DNA of 64,000 bases from Pseudoalteromonas undina. GTDB lineage: Bacteria > Pseudomonadota > Gammaproteobacteria > Enterobacterales > Alteromonadaceae. This document shows, in pieces, positions 26,606-36,238 of the stretch (its first letter is position 1; every line of letters begins with the position of its first letter). The DNA lies in assembly GCF_000238275.3 (NCBI RefSeq), contig NZ_AHCF03000003.1, positions 558,001 to 622,000 of the forward strand, read 5' to 3'. The translations under genes were made by a program, and so were the position numbers. The notes beneath the pieces were generated by a model. The model did not search any database. It saw only the letters and a program-made list of their open reading frames with translations, and was not told the origin of the DNA.

Positions 26606-28525
26606 TTAACGCTGCTGATTAAACGTGGCAACTAGCGCATCAAGTGTTTGTGCGCTGGTGGCTAAGTCACGAATTGCTTGTTCGGTATTTATTTGTTCAC
26701 TCATTGATTTATCACTGATCTCACTAATTTGCTCAATACTTCCACCCACATCGTTCACTACACTGCTTTGTTGTTCGGTGGCTGTGGCAATTAGAGTTGC
26801 CATATCGTTAATTTCATTCGCTGTTTCAGTAATAGTATTAAGTAACTCAACCGAGTTTTGCATTGCGCTAACGCTTTGTTGGGCTTTATTTTTTGATTGG
26901 CTAATATCATTTACAACATCATCTGAAATTTGAGTGAGCTCTTCAATCATTGATTGAATTTCAGTGGTTGATTGCGACGTACGATTTGCCAGTGCTCTTA
27001 CTTCGTCAGCAACGACAGCAAAACCTCGACCATGTTCACCTGCACGTGCAGATTCAATGGCTGCATTGAGAGCCAGTAAGTTGGTTTGCTCTGAAATCCC
27101 TCTAATTGAATCTACAATACTGGCAATGTCTATGGTTTTTTTAGAAAGCAGTGCAACTTGCTCGGTAATACCATCGATGTCGCTGGCAAGGGCTGAGATT
27201 GTCGTCTGGCTTTGTAATACTTGTTGATGGCTTTGTTTGGTATTATCGCGACTATCGTTGGTTAACTTAGCTGCATTCGCTGCACTTTGTGCTATTTCTT
27301 GCACTGTAGCGCCCATTTCATTGATCGCTGCAGCAACTGAAATAGTTTGCTCTTTTTGTTTATCCAGCGCTAAGGAGTTTTGTTTTGCTTGCGCAAAGAC
27401 ATGATCAGAACTTTGACGAATACCATGGCTTTCATCAGCGACTTGCACAATGGCGGTTTCTATTTTATCAATAAACTGGTTGAACCCTGACGTTAAATTA
27501 TTGAGTTCAGGTTGAGGTGATGCTGGTAGGCGATACGCTAAATTAGCATCACCGCGGCCTAAACGAGAAAACAACTCCGCCATTTTTGATAACGGTGAGG
27601 CTAAAGAGCGAGCTAACAAGTAACTGATCACGCTTGCGATAAGTGCTGTAATGATAGTGAATGTGAATATTTGCCACTCGAGGGTGTTTACACTTGCGAA
27701 TACCTCGCTTTTTGGTACTTGAGCCAACACAAATAAGTCGGTGTTTTTAATTGGTGTGGCAGCAATCAGCGTGGCTTGTCCGTTAATATTTACTTCTTCT
27801 AAAGTAAAACCATTTTCATCAAGTAATTTGTTATGAATATTAGCACTGTAAATACTATCTATATTAACCTTAGCGACTTTAGCTGCATCTTTGTGTAGCT
27901 GAATTAAGCCACTTTCATCGGCAATAAATACAAATCCTGACTGCTCAATTTTAAATTGCTGTAGTAGCTTTTGCATATCAGTAATGCTTTTTGCTAAGCC
28001 CGCCAAGCCGAATCCATTAGGCTGTTGGTGATTAACAAACATTTTTACATCGTTTGCCGACTCTTGATAAATACTGATTGAATAAGGTTGTTTTGATTGG
28101 GTAAAAGTAAAAAACCAACCATCTGCAGCATCATTTTTCAACACCCGTAAAAAGCCATCTTGATTCCAATATTGCGCGGTATTTTTATTTGCCCACGAAG
28201 CAGTTGCAAGATCATATTGCTCAACTAAACGATTAAGTTCTTTGAGTAATAACGCATCGTTGGTGCTGCCAGAGTTTGCCCAATCTAAAATAAAGGCATT
28301 GGCAGAAAGCTGCTGTGCTGCGCCTAAAAGTTCATTGATCTCCCCACCAATATGATTACTGATTGTTTGCAGCTTGCTTGGCAGTTCTGATTCGATCATG
28401 CGTTGCTCAATAATATTCTTTGAGTTATGTAAAGACGTCAAACCAATTAATACAGCAACACAAATAGCAATGATGCTTCCAAGTGCTGTAATTTTTTGAG
28501 TAATAGAGAGATTTTGTATCTTCAT
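26606..28525 (-). CDS. methyl-accepting chemotaxis protein (Cache-type sensor)
   Basis: 639 residues: transmembrane helix ~10-30, a large periplasmic ligand-binding region (~31-280) of the double-Cache style, second transmembrane helix ~283-305, HAMP domain, and a cytoplasmic signalling domain. The hairpin tip is highly conserved: [20 protein letters not shown] followed by [16 protein letters not shown]. It feeds the CheW/CheA arrays of the operon at the window start. The ligand cannot be predicted. Monocistronic. Confidence 0.93.
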   Translation of the reverse strand: MKIQNLSITQKITALGSIIAICVAVLIGLTSLHNSKNIIEQRMIESELPSKLQTISNHIGGEINELLGAAQQLSANAFILDWANSGSTNDALLLKELNRLVEQYDLATASWANKNTAQYWNQDGFLRVLKNDAADGWFFTFTQSKQPYSISIYQESANDVKMFVNHQQPNGFGLAGLAKSITDMQKLLQQFKIEQSGFVFIADESGLIQLHKDAAKVAKVNIDSIYSANIHNKLLDENGFTLEEVNINGQATLIAATPIKNTDLFVLAQVPKSEVFASVNTLEWQIFTFTIITALIASVISYLLARSLASPLSKMAELFSRLGRGDANLAYRLPASPQPELNNLTSGFNQFIDKIETAIVQVADESHGIRQSSDHVFAQAKQNSLALDKQKEQTISVAAAINEMGATVQEIAQSAANAAKLTNDSRDNTKQSHQQVLQSQTTISALASDIDGITEQVALLSKKTIDIASIVDSIRGISEQTNLLALNAAIESARAGEHGRGFAVVADEVRALANRTSQSTTEIQSMIEELTQISDDVVNDISQSKNKAQQSVSAMQNSVELLNTITETANEINDMATLIATATEQQSSVVNDVGGSIEQISEISDKSMSEQINTEQAIRDLATSAQTLDALVATFNQQR

Positions 28526-28613
28526 GGTAGTGCTTATATATTTACAACTGAGGCAATGAGGCGATTATTCTAGCACATTATTTATTTTCGGCTATTGATG
28601 ATTAATTTACATT

Positions 28614-28645
28614 AAAAAAGCCCACAGCAAAATGCAAGTGGGCTT
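28614..28645 (-). terminator. terminator after ilvC
   Basis: AAGCCCAC / GTGGGCTT stem with an ~12-base loop and T6 on the minus strand, ~30 bases downstream of the ilvC stop. Confidence 0.75.
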
Positions 28646-28672
28646 GGTTTCTAACAAGTGAAAGTTCTAGGG

Positions 28673-30145
28673 TTAAACTATTTTTTTCATTGCCGACATA
28701 TAGCCACGTAATTTAGCACCAACTTTCTCAACAGGATGTTCACGCAGTGCGGTATTTATTTGAATCAAGGTTTGATTATCTACTTGATTACTCTGCTCAT
28801 TTAAGCCTTTGCCAATAACATCAGTATCAATATCTTGCATAAATTCTTGTAGTAGCGGTAAACATGCATGGTTGTATAAGTAGCAACCATACTCTGCAGT
28901 ATCTGAAATAGTACGATTCATTTCAAACAGCTTTTTACGTGCAATGGTGTTTGCAATTAACGGCGTTTCATGCAGTGACTCATAATAAGCTGATTCTGCA
29001 ATAATACCGGCTGCAGTCATGGTTTCAAACGCCAGCTCTACGCCTGCTTTAACCATGGCTACCATTAAAATGCCGTTATCAAAAAACTCTTGCTCAGTAA
29101 TTTCTACATCACCCGCTGGGGTTTTCTCAAAATGAGTTTCCGCGGTTTCAGCACGCCATTTTAGTAGGTTAGCGTCATCATTTGCCCAGTCTTCCATCAT
29201 GACTCGTGAAAATGTGCCATCGATAATGTCATCTTGATGTTTGTTATACAGTGGGCGCATGATTACTTTTAATTGCTCGCTTAATTCAAACGCTTTTACT
29301 TTGGCTGGGTTTGATAGGCGGTCAAGCATATTAGTAACACCGCCATACTTAAGTGCTTCTGTGATCACTTCCCAGCCATATTGAATTAGCTTTGAGGCAT
29401 AACCGGCATCAAGGCCTTTATCAATCATTTTATCAAAACATAAAATAGAGCCCGTTTGTAGCATGCCACATAAAATGGTTTGCTCACCCATTAAGTCAGA
29501 CTTAACCTCGGCGATAAACGATGATTTAAGTACTCCCGCTCGATGACCACCCGTACCTGCGGCATAGGCTTTTGCTTGTGCCAAACCATGACCCTGAGGA
29601 TCATTCTCGGGGTGAACCGCAATGAGTGTTGGTACACCAAAGCCGCGCTTATACTCTTCACGTACTTCTGAACCAGGGCATTTTGGTGCAACCATAATAA
29701 CGGTAATGTCTTCACGAACTTGCATGCCCTCTTCAACAATATTAAAGCCATGTGAATAGGCAAGGGTTGAGCCGTGTTTCATTAATGGCATGATGGCATT
29801 AACAACCGCAGTGTGTTGTTTATCAGGCGTTAAGTTAAGTACTACATCGGCTGTTGGGATTAATTCTTCATATGTACCCACTTTAAAACCATTTTCCGAT
29901 GCATTTAAGAATGACTGACGACGCTCAGCAATTGCTGAATCACGTAGTGTATAGGCTACATCTAAACCAGAATCACGTAAATTTAAACCTTGATTTAAGC
30001 CCTGTGCGCCACAGCCTACAATTACCAATTTTTTACCTTTAAGTGCAGCAACACCGTCGTTAAATTCGTCTGCGCCCATAAATTCACATTGTGCCAATTG
30101 CGCTAATTGTTCGCGTAAAGGTAAGCTATTAAAATAATTTGCCAT
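28673..30145 (-). CDS. ilvC: ketol-acid reductoisomerase, class II (IlvC)
   Basis: 490 residues, the long class II form typical of Enterobacteria and relatives (class I has ~330). The Rossmann motif [20 protein letters not shown] (~36-55) binds NADPH, and the duplicated knotted C-terminal domains carry Mg2+-binding acidic residues. It converts acetolactate and acetohydroxybutyrate to the dihydroxy acids in valine and isoleucine synthesis. Divergent from ilvY, the conserved arrangement in which IlvY activates ilvC in response to its substrates. Confidence 0.97.
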   Translation of the reverse strand: MANYFNSLPLREQLAQLAQCEFMGADEFNDGVAALKGKKLVIVGCGAQGLNQGLNLRDSGLDVAYTLRDSAIAERRQSFLNASENGFKVGTYEELIPTADVVLNLTPDKQHTAVVNAIMPLMKHGSTLAYSHGFNIVEEGMQVREDITVIMVAPKCPGSEVREEYKRGFGVPTLIAVHPENDPQGHGLAQAKAYAAGTGGHRAGVLKSSFIAEVKSDLMGEQTILCGMLQTGSILCFDKMIDKGLDAGYASKLIQYGWEVITEALKYGGVTNMLDRLSNPAKVKAFELSEQLKVIMRPLYNKHQDDIIDGTFSRVMMEDWANDDANLLKWRAETAETHFEKTPAGDVEITEQEFFDNGILMVAMVKAGVELAFETMTAAGIIAESAYYESLHETPLIANTIARKKLFEMNRTISDTAEYGCYLYNHACLPLLQEFMQDIDTDVIGKGLNEQSNQVDNQTLIQINTALREHPVEKVGAKLRGYMSAMKKIV

Positions 30146-30177
30146 GATAAGTTTCCCATTAATTCAGTTTGTTAGAT

Positions 30178-30269
30178 GCAATGCTTTTGCTTTGCTTGGA
30201 ATAACCATATGAAAATTCTTTTCTTGCGTAAAATGATATATTTGAATTAAAGTGTTTCACAATATGAAA
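30178..30269. promoter_or_regulatory. ilvC-ilvY intergenic control region with two palindromes
   Basis: The 137-base divergent spacer has GCAA-N5-TTGC (30178-30190) near ilvC and TTTCA-CAATA-TGAAA (30255-30269) near ilvY. IlvY in E. coli binds tandem operators in this spacer, so these palindromes are candidates. Sequence agreement with the E. coli sites was not checked. Confidence 0.45.
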
Positions 30270-30282
30270 TACCGGTGTTGTT

Positions 30283-31188
30283 ATGGATCATAAGCATTTA
30301 AATTACTTTTTGGCGTTGGCAAAAACGCTTCATTTCTCTCGTGCCAGTGAGTTATGCCACATAAGTGCGCCTACTTTAAGTCGTAATATTAAGCAGTTAG
30401 AAGATGAAGTAGGGGTGATGTTGTTCCAGCGAGATAATCGCAGTGTCAAGCTTACTCGCGAAGGCGTTGCATTTAAGGAGTATGCTAGTGCAACGCTTAG
30501 TAATTGGCAGCGTTTTAAGGCCAATTTAAACGAACCGCAACAACATATTTATGGCAATGTGAGTCTTTATTGCTCTGTTACTGCATCTTATAGTTTTTTG
30601 CATCATATTTTGGAGCAGCTCAGGGCTCAGCATCAGCATATTGAAATCACCTTAAATACGGGCGACCCTGCTCTGGCAATAAATCGTGTATTAGACGGTC
30701 ACGAATCCATGGCTATTGCAGCTAGGCCCAGTAAATTACCTGCACAAATTGCATTTGTAGATATTGGTTACTCGCCACTGGTATTAATTGCGCCCACTAT
30801 TCAATGTCCGATCACAGAAAAGCTAACTAATAACAGCGAGACTATTGATTGGTCTGAGCTTGAATTTATTGTTGCTGAACAAGGGTTTTCACGACAAAGG
30901 TTAGAGCAGTGGTGGCGAAAAAATAACGTGCAAGGAAAAATCTATGCACAAGTCGCTGGGCATGAGGCTATGGTATCTATGGTGAGTTTGGGCTTAGGCG
31001 TGGCCATGATCCCAAAAATTGTTCTCGATAATAGCCCTTTAAACGATAAAGTTCAGATTTTGGATAGCAAAGATGAGCCCCCACAAGGTTTTAAAATTGG
31101 CCTAGCGGTATTACATAAAGAATTAAACGATCCTGCTATTAGTGCACTGTGGAATATTGCACAAAATATGGGAGAAAACATAATATAG
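30283..31188 (+). CDS. ilvY: LysR-type activator IlvY
   Basis: 301 residues: N-terminal winged helix (MDHKHLNYFLALAKTLHFSR, then SAPTLSRNIKQLEDEVGVML) and a LysR substrate-binding domain. Identified as IlvY by its divergent position next to ilvC and by the N-terminal sequence. IlvY activates ilvC when acetolactate or acetohydroxybutyrate is bound and represses its own gene. Length matches E. coli IlvY (297). Confidence 0.93.
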   Translation: MDHKHLNYFLALAKTLHFSRASELCHISAPTLSRNIKQLEDEVGVMLFQRDNRSVKLTREGVAFKEYASATLSNWQRFKANLNEPQQHIYGNVSLYCSVTASYSFLHHILEQLRAQHQHIEITLNTGDPALAINRVLDGHESMAIAARPSKLPAQIAFVDIGYSPLVLIAPTIQCPITEKLTNNSETIDWSELEFIVAEQGFSRQRLEQWWRKNNVQGKIYAQVAGHEAMVSMVSLGLGVAMIPKIVLDNSPLNDKVQILDSKDEPPQGFKIGLAVLHKELNDPAISALWNIAQNMGENII

Positions 31189-31278
31189 GCTTGTTGGATG
31201 ATAAAAAAGTGTTAATATAAGCCACTAATATTTATGTGTTTATTAACATCTTTGTTGTGATGTCTGAGAGTTTCAATT

Positions 31279-32325
31279 ATGGATAATACTGCCTCACTTG
31301 CTCATTCTGCCCAGTGTTTAAAAAAAGCCATTCCACTTATGGTGAAGTACAAAATGCCAGTAACGCCAATAAACTATGCGATTTGGTACTGTTATGTACA
31401 GGGCGATAACCCGCAACTAAATACAGAGCTTGATAAAGTTATCGGTCAGCACAATACTTGCTCAGCTCAAAATGCACAGGAAATATTTGATAAATACATA
31501 AACGACGAAGAATTAGCGTTTTTTCAACAAATGTCTGAAAAATTTCATGGTACGGTAGAGCAAGTACAGTTTGACTTGAGTGACTCCATTCAGTATTCAA
31601 AAAGCTTTACTACTTCGTTAGTTGACTCTCAAAATGAGTTAAAAACACTCTCTAGCATTAACTCATTTAATGAAATTCTATCTTGTGTTGAACGTCTAAC
31701 AGATGAATCAATCGCAATGCAAGATTATGCTCGAGGTTTCCAAACTAAATTAGCGCAAGCATATAATGAGATAAAAGATTTAAGAGAAGCCCTCACTATG
31801 ACTCAAGAAGCGGTTGATAAAGATTCACTAACGGGGTTATTTAATCGCGGTAAGTTTGATACTGACATAGTCGAGTTTTGTCTTCATGCATCTTCACAAG
31901 ATGAGCAATCTAAGTTAGCCGTGTTAATAATGTTCGATATTGATCACTTCAAGCGTTTTAATGACGATTTTGGTCACCAAAAAGGCGACGAGGTACTCAA
32001 ACTTGTTGCTCAGAAAGTTCAAAATTGTGTGCAAGAACAATATAATGCGTATCGATTCGGTGGTGAAGAATTTTGTATTACAGGTTACTTTGATAGCATT
32101 AATGATGTGATGACATTCTGCAATCAGTTGCGTTTGAGTATTGCTAAATTAACTATTCGTAAAAAAGAAGATAGCGATAATAAACGTAATATCTCAGCAA
32201 GTTTTGGTATTGCTTTAATGGAGCCTTTTAGTAAAAGCTGTTTATTAGTAGAAAAGGCTGATAGAGCACTTTATTTAGCTAAAACCCATGGTCGAAATCG
32301 AGTTGAAATAGCCGCCAATTTGTAA
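31279..32325 (+). CDS. GGDEF-domain diguanylate cyclase
   Basis: 348 residues. Residues 1-155 form a helical N-terminal region with no recognised sensor domain or membrane segment. Residues ~175-345 form a GGDEF domain: KDSLTGLFNRGKFDTDI start and the active-site GGEEF at 261-265, a functional variant. An RxxD inhibitory site is not seen at the usual position before GGEEF. It should make cyclic di-GMP from GTP in the cytoplasm. Monocistronic, 90 bases after ilvY. Confidence 0.93.
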   Translation: MDNTASLAHSAQCLKKAIPLMVKYKMPVTPINYAIWYCYVQGDNPQLNTELDKVIGQHNTCSAQNAQEIFDKYINDEELAFFQQMSEKFHGTVEQVQFDLSDSIQYSKSFTTSLVDSQNELKTLSSINSFNEILSCVERLTDESIAMQDYARGFQTKLAQAYNEIKDLREALTMTQEAVDKDSLTGLFNRGKFDTDIVEFCLHASSQDEQSKLAVLIMFDIDHFKRFNDDFGHQKGDEVLKLVAQKVQNCVQEQYNAYRFGGEEFCITGYFDSINDVMTFCNQLRLSIAKLTIRKKEDSDNKRNISASFGIALMEPFSKSCLLVEKADRALYLAKTHGRNRVEIAANL

Positions 32326-32436
32326 ACGTGTTCCGTTTGTATCAAATTTGTTAATGATTGTAACCCTCTAGAGCTTGTACTTATACTACTTGCTACTATA
32401 GGGTTAAAGCCACTTTATAAACTAGTGAATAACCCC

Positions 32437-33276
32437 ATGGTGTTACATCTGAGAATAAAAATATGCATTTTATTGGCGTTGTTTAGCGCTAATGCCATTG
32501 CTCAGACGCAGCAACATATCTCTACTGATGAACTTAAAATGAGTGTCAGCTTAGGGGGAGGGGTGATCAGTAACCCTTTACATGGTGCAGACAACATTCC
32601 TTTGGTGGTGGTTCCACAAGTGGCTTATTATGGCCAGAATTGGTTTTTTGATAACGGTCGTTTAGGCTACTCTTTTATACAAAGTGATACGCATAACATT
32701 AGCTTTGTGTCAGAAATTAACCCAGAATCACGATTTTTTATTGACTGGCATCCGCAAAATATATTCCCGCTCACAGCAACGGCTAATAACGAAATATTAG
32801 AATCGCAACACATTGAATCTCCTCGCCAGATTAATATTAATAACATTCAAAAAAGACGAGTGGTGCTGGATGCCGGCGTCAGTTATGTTTTTGTAAAACA
32901 ACAACATGTTTTTTCTGCGCAATTATTGCATGACGTAAACAGTGTTTATAATAGCTTTAGGGGCTCGCTACAATGGCAATACCATTTTGATCTTAAGGTG
33001 TTAGAACTTAAATCGACCTTAGGCGTAAACTACAAATCAGCACAACTAAATAACTACTTTTATGGCTTAAACAAGACAGAATCTTTATATGGTGAAATAG
33101 AAGTTGGTAGTAGCTGGCAACCTTATGCTAAAATCGACGTCCGTTGGCCGGTAGGTAAAGCCAACGCACTTCGTTTTCATTTAGCATATTATGACTATTC
33201 AGCAATGGATAGCAGTCCGCTCTTTGAACATGACTATTCAATGACCGCCTTTATAGGATTCGAACATACATTTTAA
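32437..33276 (+). CDS. MipA/OmpV family outer-membrane protein (module 1)
   Basis: ~280 residues from ATG 32437 (GTG at 32425 also possible; no strong ribosome-binding site helps). Signal peptide (cleavage near NAIAQTQ), then a beta-barrel domain with the MipA/OmpV opening MSVSLGGGVISNPLHGADN, and a C-terminal aromatic signature ending GFEHTF for BAM insertion. MipA-type proteins are outer-membrane proteins; some scaffold murein synthesis enzymes, others respond to envelope or osmotic stress. It is first of a four-gene module with DUF3019, response regulator and kinase genes, paralogous to 43460-44317. Start 1 base before the next gene ends the spacing, so strongly coupled. Confidence 0.85.
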   Translation: MVLHLRIKICILLALFSANAIAQTQQHISTDELKMSVSLGGGVISNPLHGADNIPLVVVPQVAYYGQNWFFDNGRLGYSFIQSDTHNISFVSEINPESRFFIDWHPQNIFPLTATANNEILESQHIESPRQININNIQKRRVVLDAGVSYVFVKQQHVFSAQLLHDVNSVYNSFRGSLQWQYHFDLKVLELKSTLGVNYKSAQLNNYFYGLNKTESLYGEIEVGSSWQPYAKIDVRWPVGKANALRFHLAYYDYSAMDSSPLFEHDYSMTAFIGFEHTF

Positions 33277-33277
33277 T

Positions 33278-33655
33278 ATGAAGTGTTTTATGTTGGTTGT
33301 GTTTGCAGCTTCATTTTTTAGCAACCTAAGTGTTGCAAAAGCCTCTTCACTTAACGTATCACCCAAAGTCTGTGTGGTTTCCGAACAACAAGAATTTTGT
33401 GATCTTGAGTTAAAATTTAAGTGGCAACTGTCTGAGCCAAGTGATGTGTGTTTATACCAGCAAGATACCCAATTGCAATGTTGGCAAGGGGTAAAAAAAG
33501 GGCAATTTAGTTATAAAGCGCGTGTTCAGGTGGAGACCATATACTCCCTGATTAATCCCCTTACAGGTGTGTCATTAGCGAGTGTGCAAGTAGAAGTGCA
33601 AACTGCATACGCTAAGAAAAAACATCGGCTACGCTCACCTTGGAGCTTTTTTTAA
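33278..33655 (+). CDS. DUF3019 exported four-cysteine protein (module 1)
   Basis: 125 residues: signal peptide (~1-22, cleavage near VAKAS), then a small domain with four cysteines in the pattern C-x8-C-x16-C-x9-C-W (PKVCVVSEQQEFCDLE and VCLYQQDTQLQCWQ), probably disulfide-bonded in the periplasm, and a basic-aromatic tail (KKKHRLRSPWSFF). DUF3019 genes are typically found next to OmpR-type two-component systems; the function is not known. It begins one base after the MipA-like stop and is followed 14 bases later by the response regulator. Its paralogue at 43084-43470 keeps the cysteine pattern and the tail. Confidence 0.85.
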   Translation: MKCFMLVVFAASFFSNLSVAKASSLNVSPKVCVVSEQQEFCDLELKFKWQLSEPSDVCLYQQDTQLQCWQGVKKGQFSYKARVQVETIYSLINPLTGVSLASVQVEVQTAYAKKKHRLRSPWSFF

Positions 33656-33669
33656 TTTAGGAGCAGTAA

Positions 33670-34362
33670 ATGCCAAAGATATTACTTGTTGAAGATGACT
33701 TAGGGTTGCAACAATTAACCAAAGACTATCTTGAGCATAATGGCTTAGAAGTTGACGTATTAGAACGCGGTGACGAAGTGTTTCCTTATCTGAGTGAAAA
33801 CCATGTTGATTTAATCATTCTAGATGTGATGCTGCCAGGAAAAGATGGCTTTAGTGTGTGCCGTCAAGTGCGCGACAAATACACCTTACCTATTTTAATG
33901 CTTACTGCAAAGGGCGAAGATTTTGACCAAGTTATCGGCTTAGAACTCGGTGCTGACGATTACGTTATTAAACCTGCAGAGCCGCGCGTACTATTGGCGC
34001 GAATTAGTGCATTATTACGCCGTGGACAGCCTAGCGTAAAAGCCATAGAAGAGCTTAAGTTTGGTGACTTATCAATAGATAAAACTAGCCGTATTGTAAA
34101 GCTAAGTGGTGTTGAAATCGTATTAACCTCACATGAGTTTGAATTGCTGTGGTTATTAGCTTCAAATGCAGGAGAAGTGCTCAGCCGAGAACATGTGCAC
34201 CAACATATGATTGGACGTGAGTACGATGGGCTAGATCGAACCGTTGATGTACGTGTGTCTCGAATTCGTAAGAAGCTTGGTGATAACAGTGATAAACCAT
34301 ACCGTATTAAGACAGTGTGGGGACAAGGCTATTTATTTGTATCAGATGCGTGGGACATGTAA
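33670..34362 (+). CDS. OmpR-family response regulator (module 1)
   Basis: 230 residues: receiver domain (1-118) with acidic pocket EDD at 8-10, phosphoacceptor Asp52 in LIILDVMLPG and Lys101 in DDYVIKPAEP; winged-helix DNA-binding domain (~130-228) ending TVWGQGYLFV. Cytoplasmic transcription factor, phosphorylated by the kinase encoded 26 bases downstream. Most likely targets include the MipA-like and DUF3019 genes of the same module (inference). Ribosome-binding site TAGGAGCAG. Confidence 0.94.
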   Translation: MPKILLVEDDLGLQQLTKDYLEHNGLEVDVLERGDEVFPYLSENHVDLIILDVMLPGKDGFSVCRQVRDKYTLPILMLTAKGEDFDQVIGLELGADDYVIKPAEPRVLLARISALLRRGQPSVKAIEELKFGDLSIDKTSRIVKLSGVEIVLTSHEFELLWLLASNAGEVLSREHVHQHMIGREYDGLDRTVDVRVSRIRKKLGDNSDKPYRIKTVWGQGYLFVSDAWDM

Positions 34363-34388
34363 TTAATGCAAGGTATTAGGCTAGGTTA

Positions 34389-35624
34389 ATGGGAAAGCTA
34401 TTTATTAGCCTTTACGTGTATATTATTGCTTCTTTGTTTATTGCCAGTGGTGTTATAGAGCAGCTTTGGCCGTATGATGAATCTGAGCAACATGTTTTGT
34501 TAGATAATGAATTTGGGCAGTCGTTATGGCTGCTTTCTCAAACGCCAGATGGTCTTGAGCAGCTAAAGCATAATTTTGATAGCCAAGTTATCGCCCAACA
34601 AGATTTGGTTCTCCCTCCTGAGCAGCAAACACAATTAGCTCAAAATAATTACCTTTACTTGTACGATAAGCAGCAACGTATTGTTTGGTATGTCACTTTA
34701 AATAACTCTCAGTTATTACAAATAGGTCCTGTAGGTGTTAAAGCTAAAAACACCGGGACCGTGATACCTTATTTATTAGTTTTATTTATTATTAGCTTAC
34801 CGATAGGGTTATGGAGCTTATTGTTATGGCGAGACTTTGCCAAGCTCAGTCAAGCCTGTGAAGCGGTCGGTGGGGCGCAAGATTTTCAATTAAGCGACAG
34901 CTCTAAATCATTCTTTTTACCCATCACTGATACATTAAAAGTAATGCAGCAACGGATAGAGTTTTTACTGAGTGCTCAACAAGAACTAACCTCATCAGTG
35001 TCACATGAGTTCAGAACACCATTAGCCCGTTTGAAGTTTGCAATCGCAATGTTAGAGAGTAAAGTTCAAGATGGCAAAGCACAGCACTATTTATCTGATA
35101 TGCAAATGGATATTCATGAGCTGGAATCCTTGGTATCAGAAATGTTGGAATACGCTCGTTTAGATACACAGCAACCAAGCTTGCAATTGGTTCCCTGTGA
35201 TATCGTCGCATTAATTAAAGCTAATATCGAAAAAGTAACTTTTGATACACCTATTAAATTAACCACAACGTTGCCGAGTCAATTTATAAACGTATGTGAT
35301 AGTCATTTCATGTCGCGAGTGCTACAAAATTTAATTAGTAATGCACTGAAACATGCTACGCAAACTGTGCATATTAGTTTAACTGCCAACGCCGAAAAGT
35401 TATTTCTGGTGATTGAAGATGATGGCCCAGGTATTGCGGATGCTGAACGTGAGAAAGTGTTTAAACCTTTCACCCGTTTAGATAAAAGCCGTGATAAAAA
35501 AACCGGTGGGTTTGGATTAGGGCTAGCAATTGTAAATAAAATTATTAGCTGGCATAAAGGGCAGTGTAAGATTGAAGACTCACCATTGGGTGGGGTTAAG
35601 TTTATTATCACCCTCGACAACTAA
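34389..35624 (+). CDS. sensor histidine kinase (module 1)
   Basis: 411 residues: transmembrane helix ~7-25, periplasmic sensor (~26-125), second helix ~126-150, HAMP-like linker, dimerisation domain with phospho-acceptor His206 in SSVSHEFRTP, and an ATPase domain with N box (LQNLISNALKHA), G1 DDGPGIADAE and G2 GGFGLGLAIV. It resembles the RstB/PhoQ type. Cognate regulator is the upstream gene. The periplasmic part is short and does not show a known ligand fold to me; the DUF3019 or MipA-like proteins are candidates for partners. Confidence 0.93.
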   Translation: MGKLFISLYVYIIASLFIASGVIEQLWPYDESEQHVLLDNEFGQSLWLLSQTPDGLEQLKHNFDSQVIAQQDLVLPPEQQTQLAQNNYLYLYDKQQRIVWYVTLNNSQLLQIGPVGVKAKNTGTVIPYLLVLFIISLPIGLWSLLLWRDFAKLSQACEAVGGAQDFQLSDSSKSFFLPITDTLKVMQQRIEFLLSAQQELTSSVSHEFRTPLARLKFAIAMLESKVQDGKAQHYLSDMQMDIHELESLVSEMLEYARLDTQQPSLQLVPCDIVALIKANIEKVTFDTPIKLTTTLPSQFINVCDSHFMSRVLQNLISNALKHATQTVHISLTANAEKLFLVIEDDGPGIADAEREKVFKPFTRLDKSRDKKTGGFGLGLAIVNKIISWHKGQCKIEDSPLGGVKFIITLDN

Positions 35625-35636
35625 ATCCCAAACAAT

Positions 35637-35663
35637 AAAAAAGCGCCATAAAGGCGCTTTTTT
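35637..35663 (+). terminator. terminator after module 1
   Basis: AAAAAAGCGCC / GGCGCTTTTTT with a 5-base loop, 12 bases after the kinase stop. It ends the mipA-DUF3019-regulator-kinase unit. Confidence 0.88.
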
Positions 35664-35731
35664 GCGGTTTAAAACCAAAAAATCAACAAGTAGCATATAG
35701 ATAGACAGACCATTTATAGAAAAGTTCTATT

Positions 35732-35962
35732 TTATTTACTATTTTTTTCTAGTAATGGCATCAGCATTTGCTCTAAGCCATTAAGCTTCACTTCGTACAT
35801 CATTGCGAGCTGAGAGCCAAGCTTGCTATCAGGAAAGCCTTGTTGTTTAAACCACACTAAATATGGCTCAGGCAGCAAAAGTAAAGGGCGTCCCGCATAC
35901 TTGCCAAATGGCATAATGGTGTTAATCGCTACTTTTAGTTGTTGAGGATCCATTACTGACAT
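35732..35962 (-). CDS. DUF3820 family protein
   Basis: 76 residues with the DUF3820 core INTIMPFGKYAGRPLLLLPE and YLVWFKQQGFPDSKLGSQL. The family is small and cytoplasmic, and its function is not known; some members are annotated as quorum-sensing-regulated virulence factors. Start may instead be the second ATG at 35953 (MDPQQL). Monocistronic. Confidence 0.85.
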   Translation of the reverse strand: MSVMDPQQLKVAINTIMPFGKYAGRPLLLLPEPYLVWFKQQGFPDSKLGSQLAMMYEVKLNGLEQMLMPLLEKNSK

Positions 35963-36008
35963 CTTTTATAAATAATAGGGATAAGTGTAAGGGATTTTGA
36001 GGAAATAA

Positions 36009-36040
36009 AATAGGCTGTAACGGGCAAGTAACAGCCTATT
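36009..36040 (-). terminator. candidate terminator downstream of the CPA2 antiporter gene
   Basis: Perfect 10-bp stem AATAGGCTGT / ACAGCCTATT with a 12-base loop; on the minus strand it runs into TTTTATTT. It lies ~200 bases after the antiporter stop. A second small hairpin (AGAGGG/CCCTCT, 36044-36061) lies next to it. Confidence 0.6.
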
Positions 36041-36238
36041 GATAGAGGGAGTAGGCCCTCTAATTTGAGAATCTTATTGGTCACTTAAAAGCAAGGGGTC
36101 CGTTATTTGTCTTTTATAAAACACAAACTTAGGTATTAGCTTTATTCAACCAACACAGACATTTTACCTGATTTTTTCACCAATAAAATACTCAGATGTA
36201 AAGGAATGTAAATGCAATCTATTTGCATCTAAGCCCGA

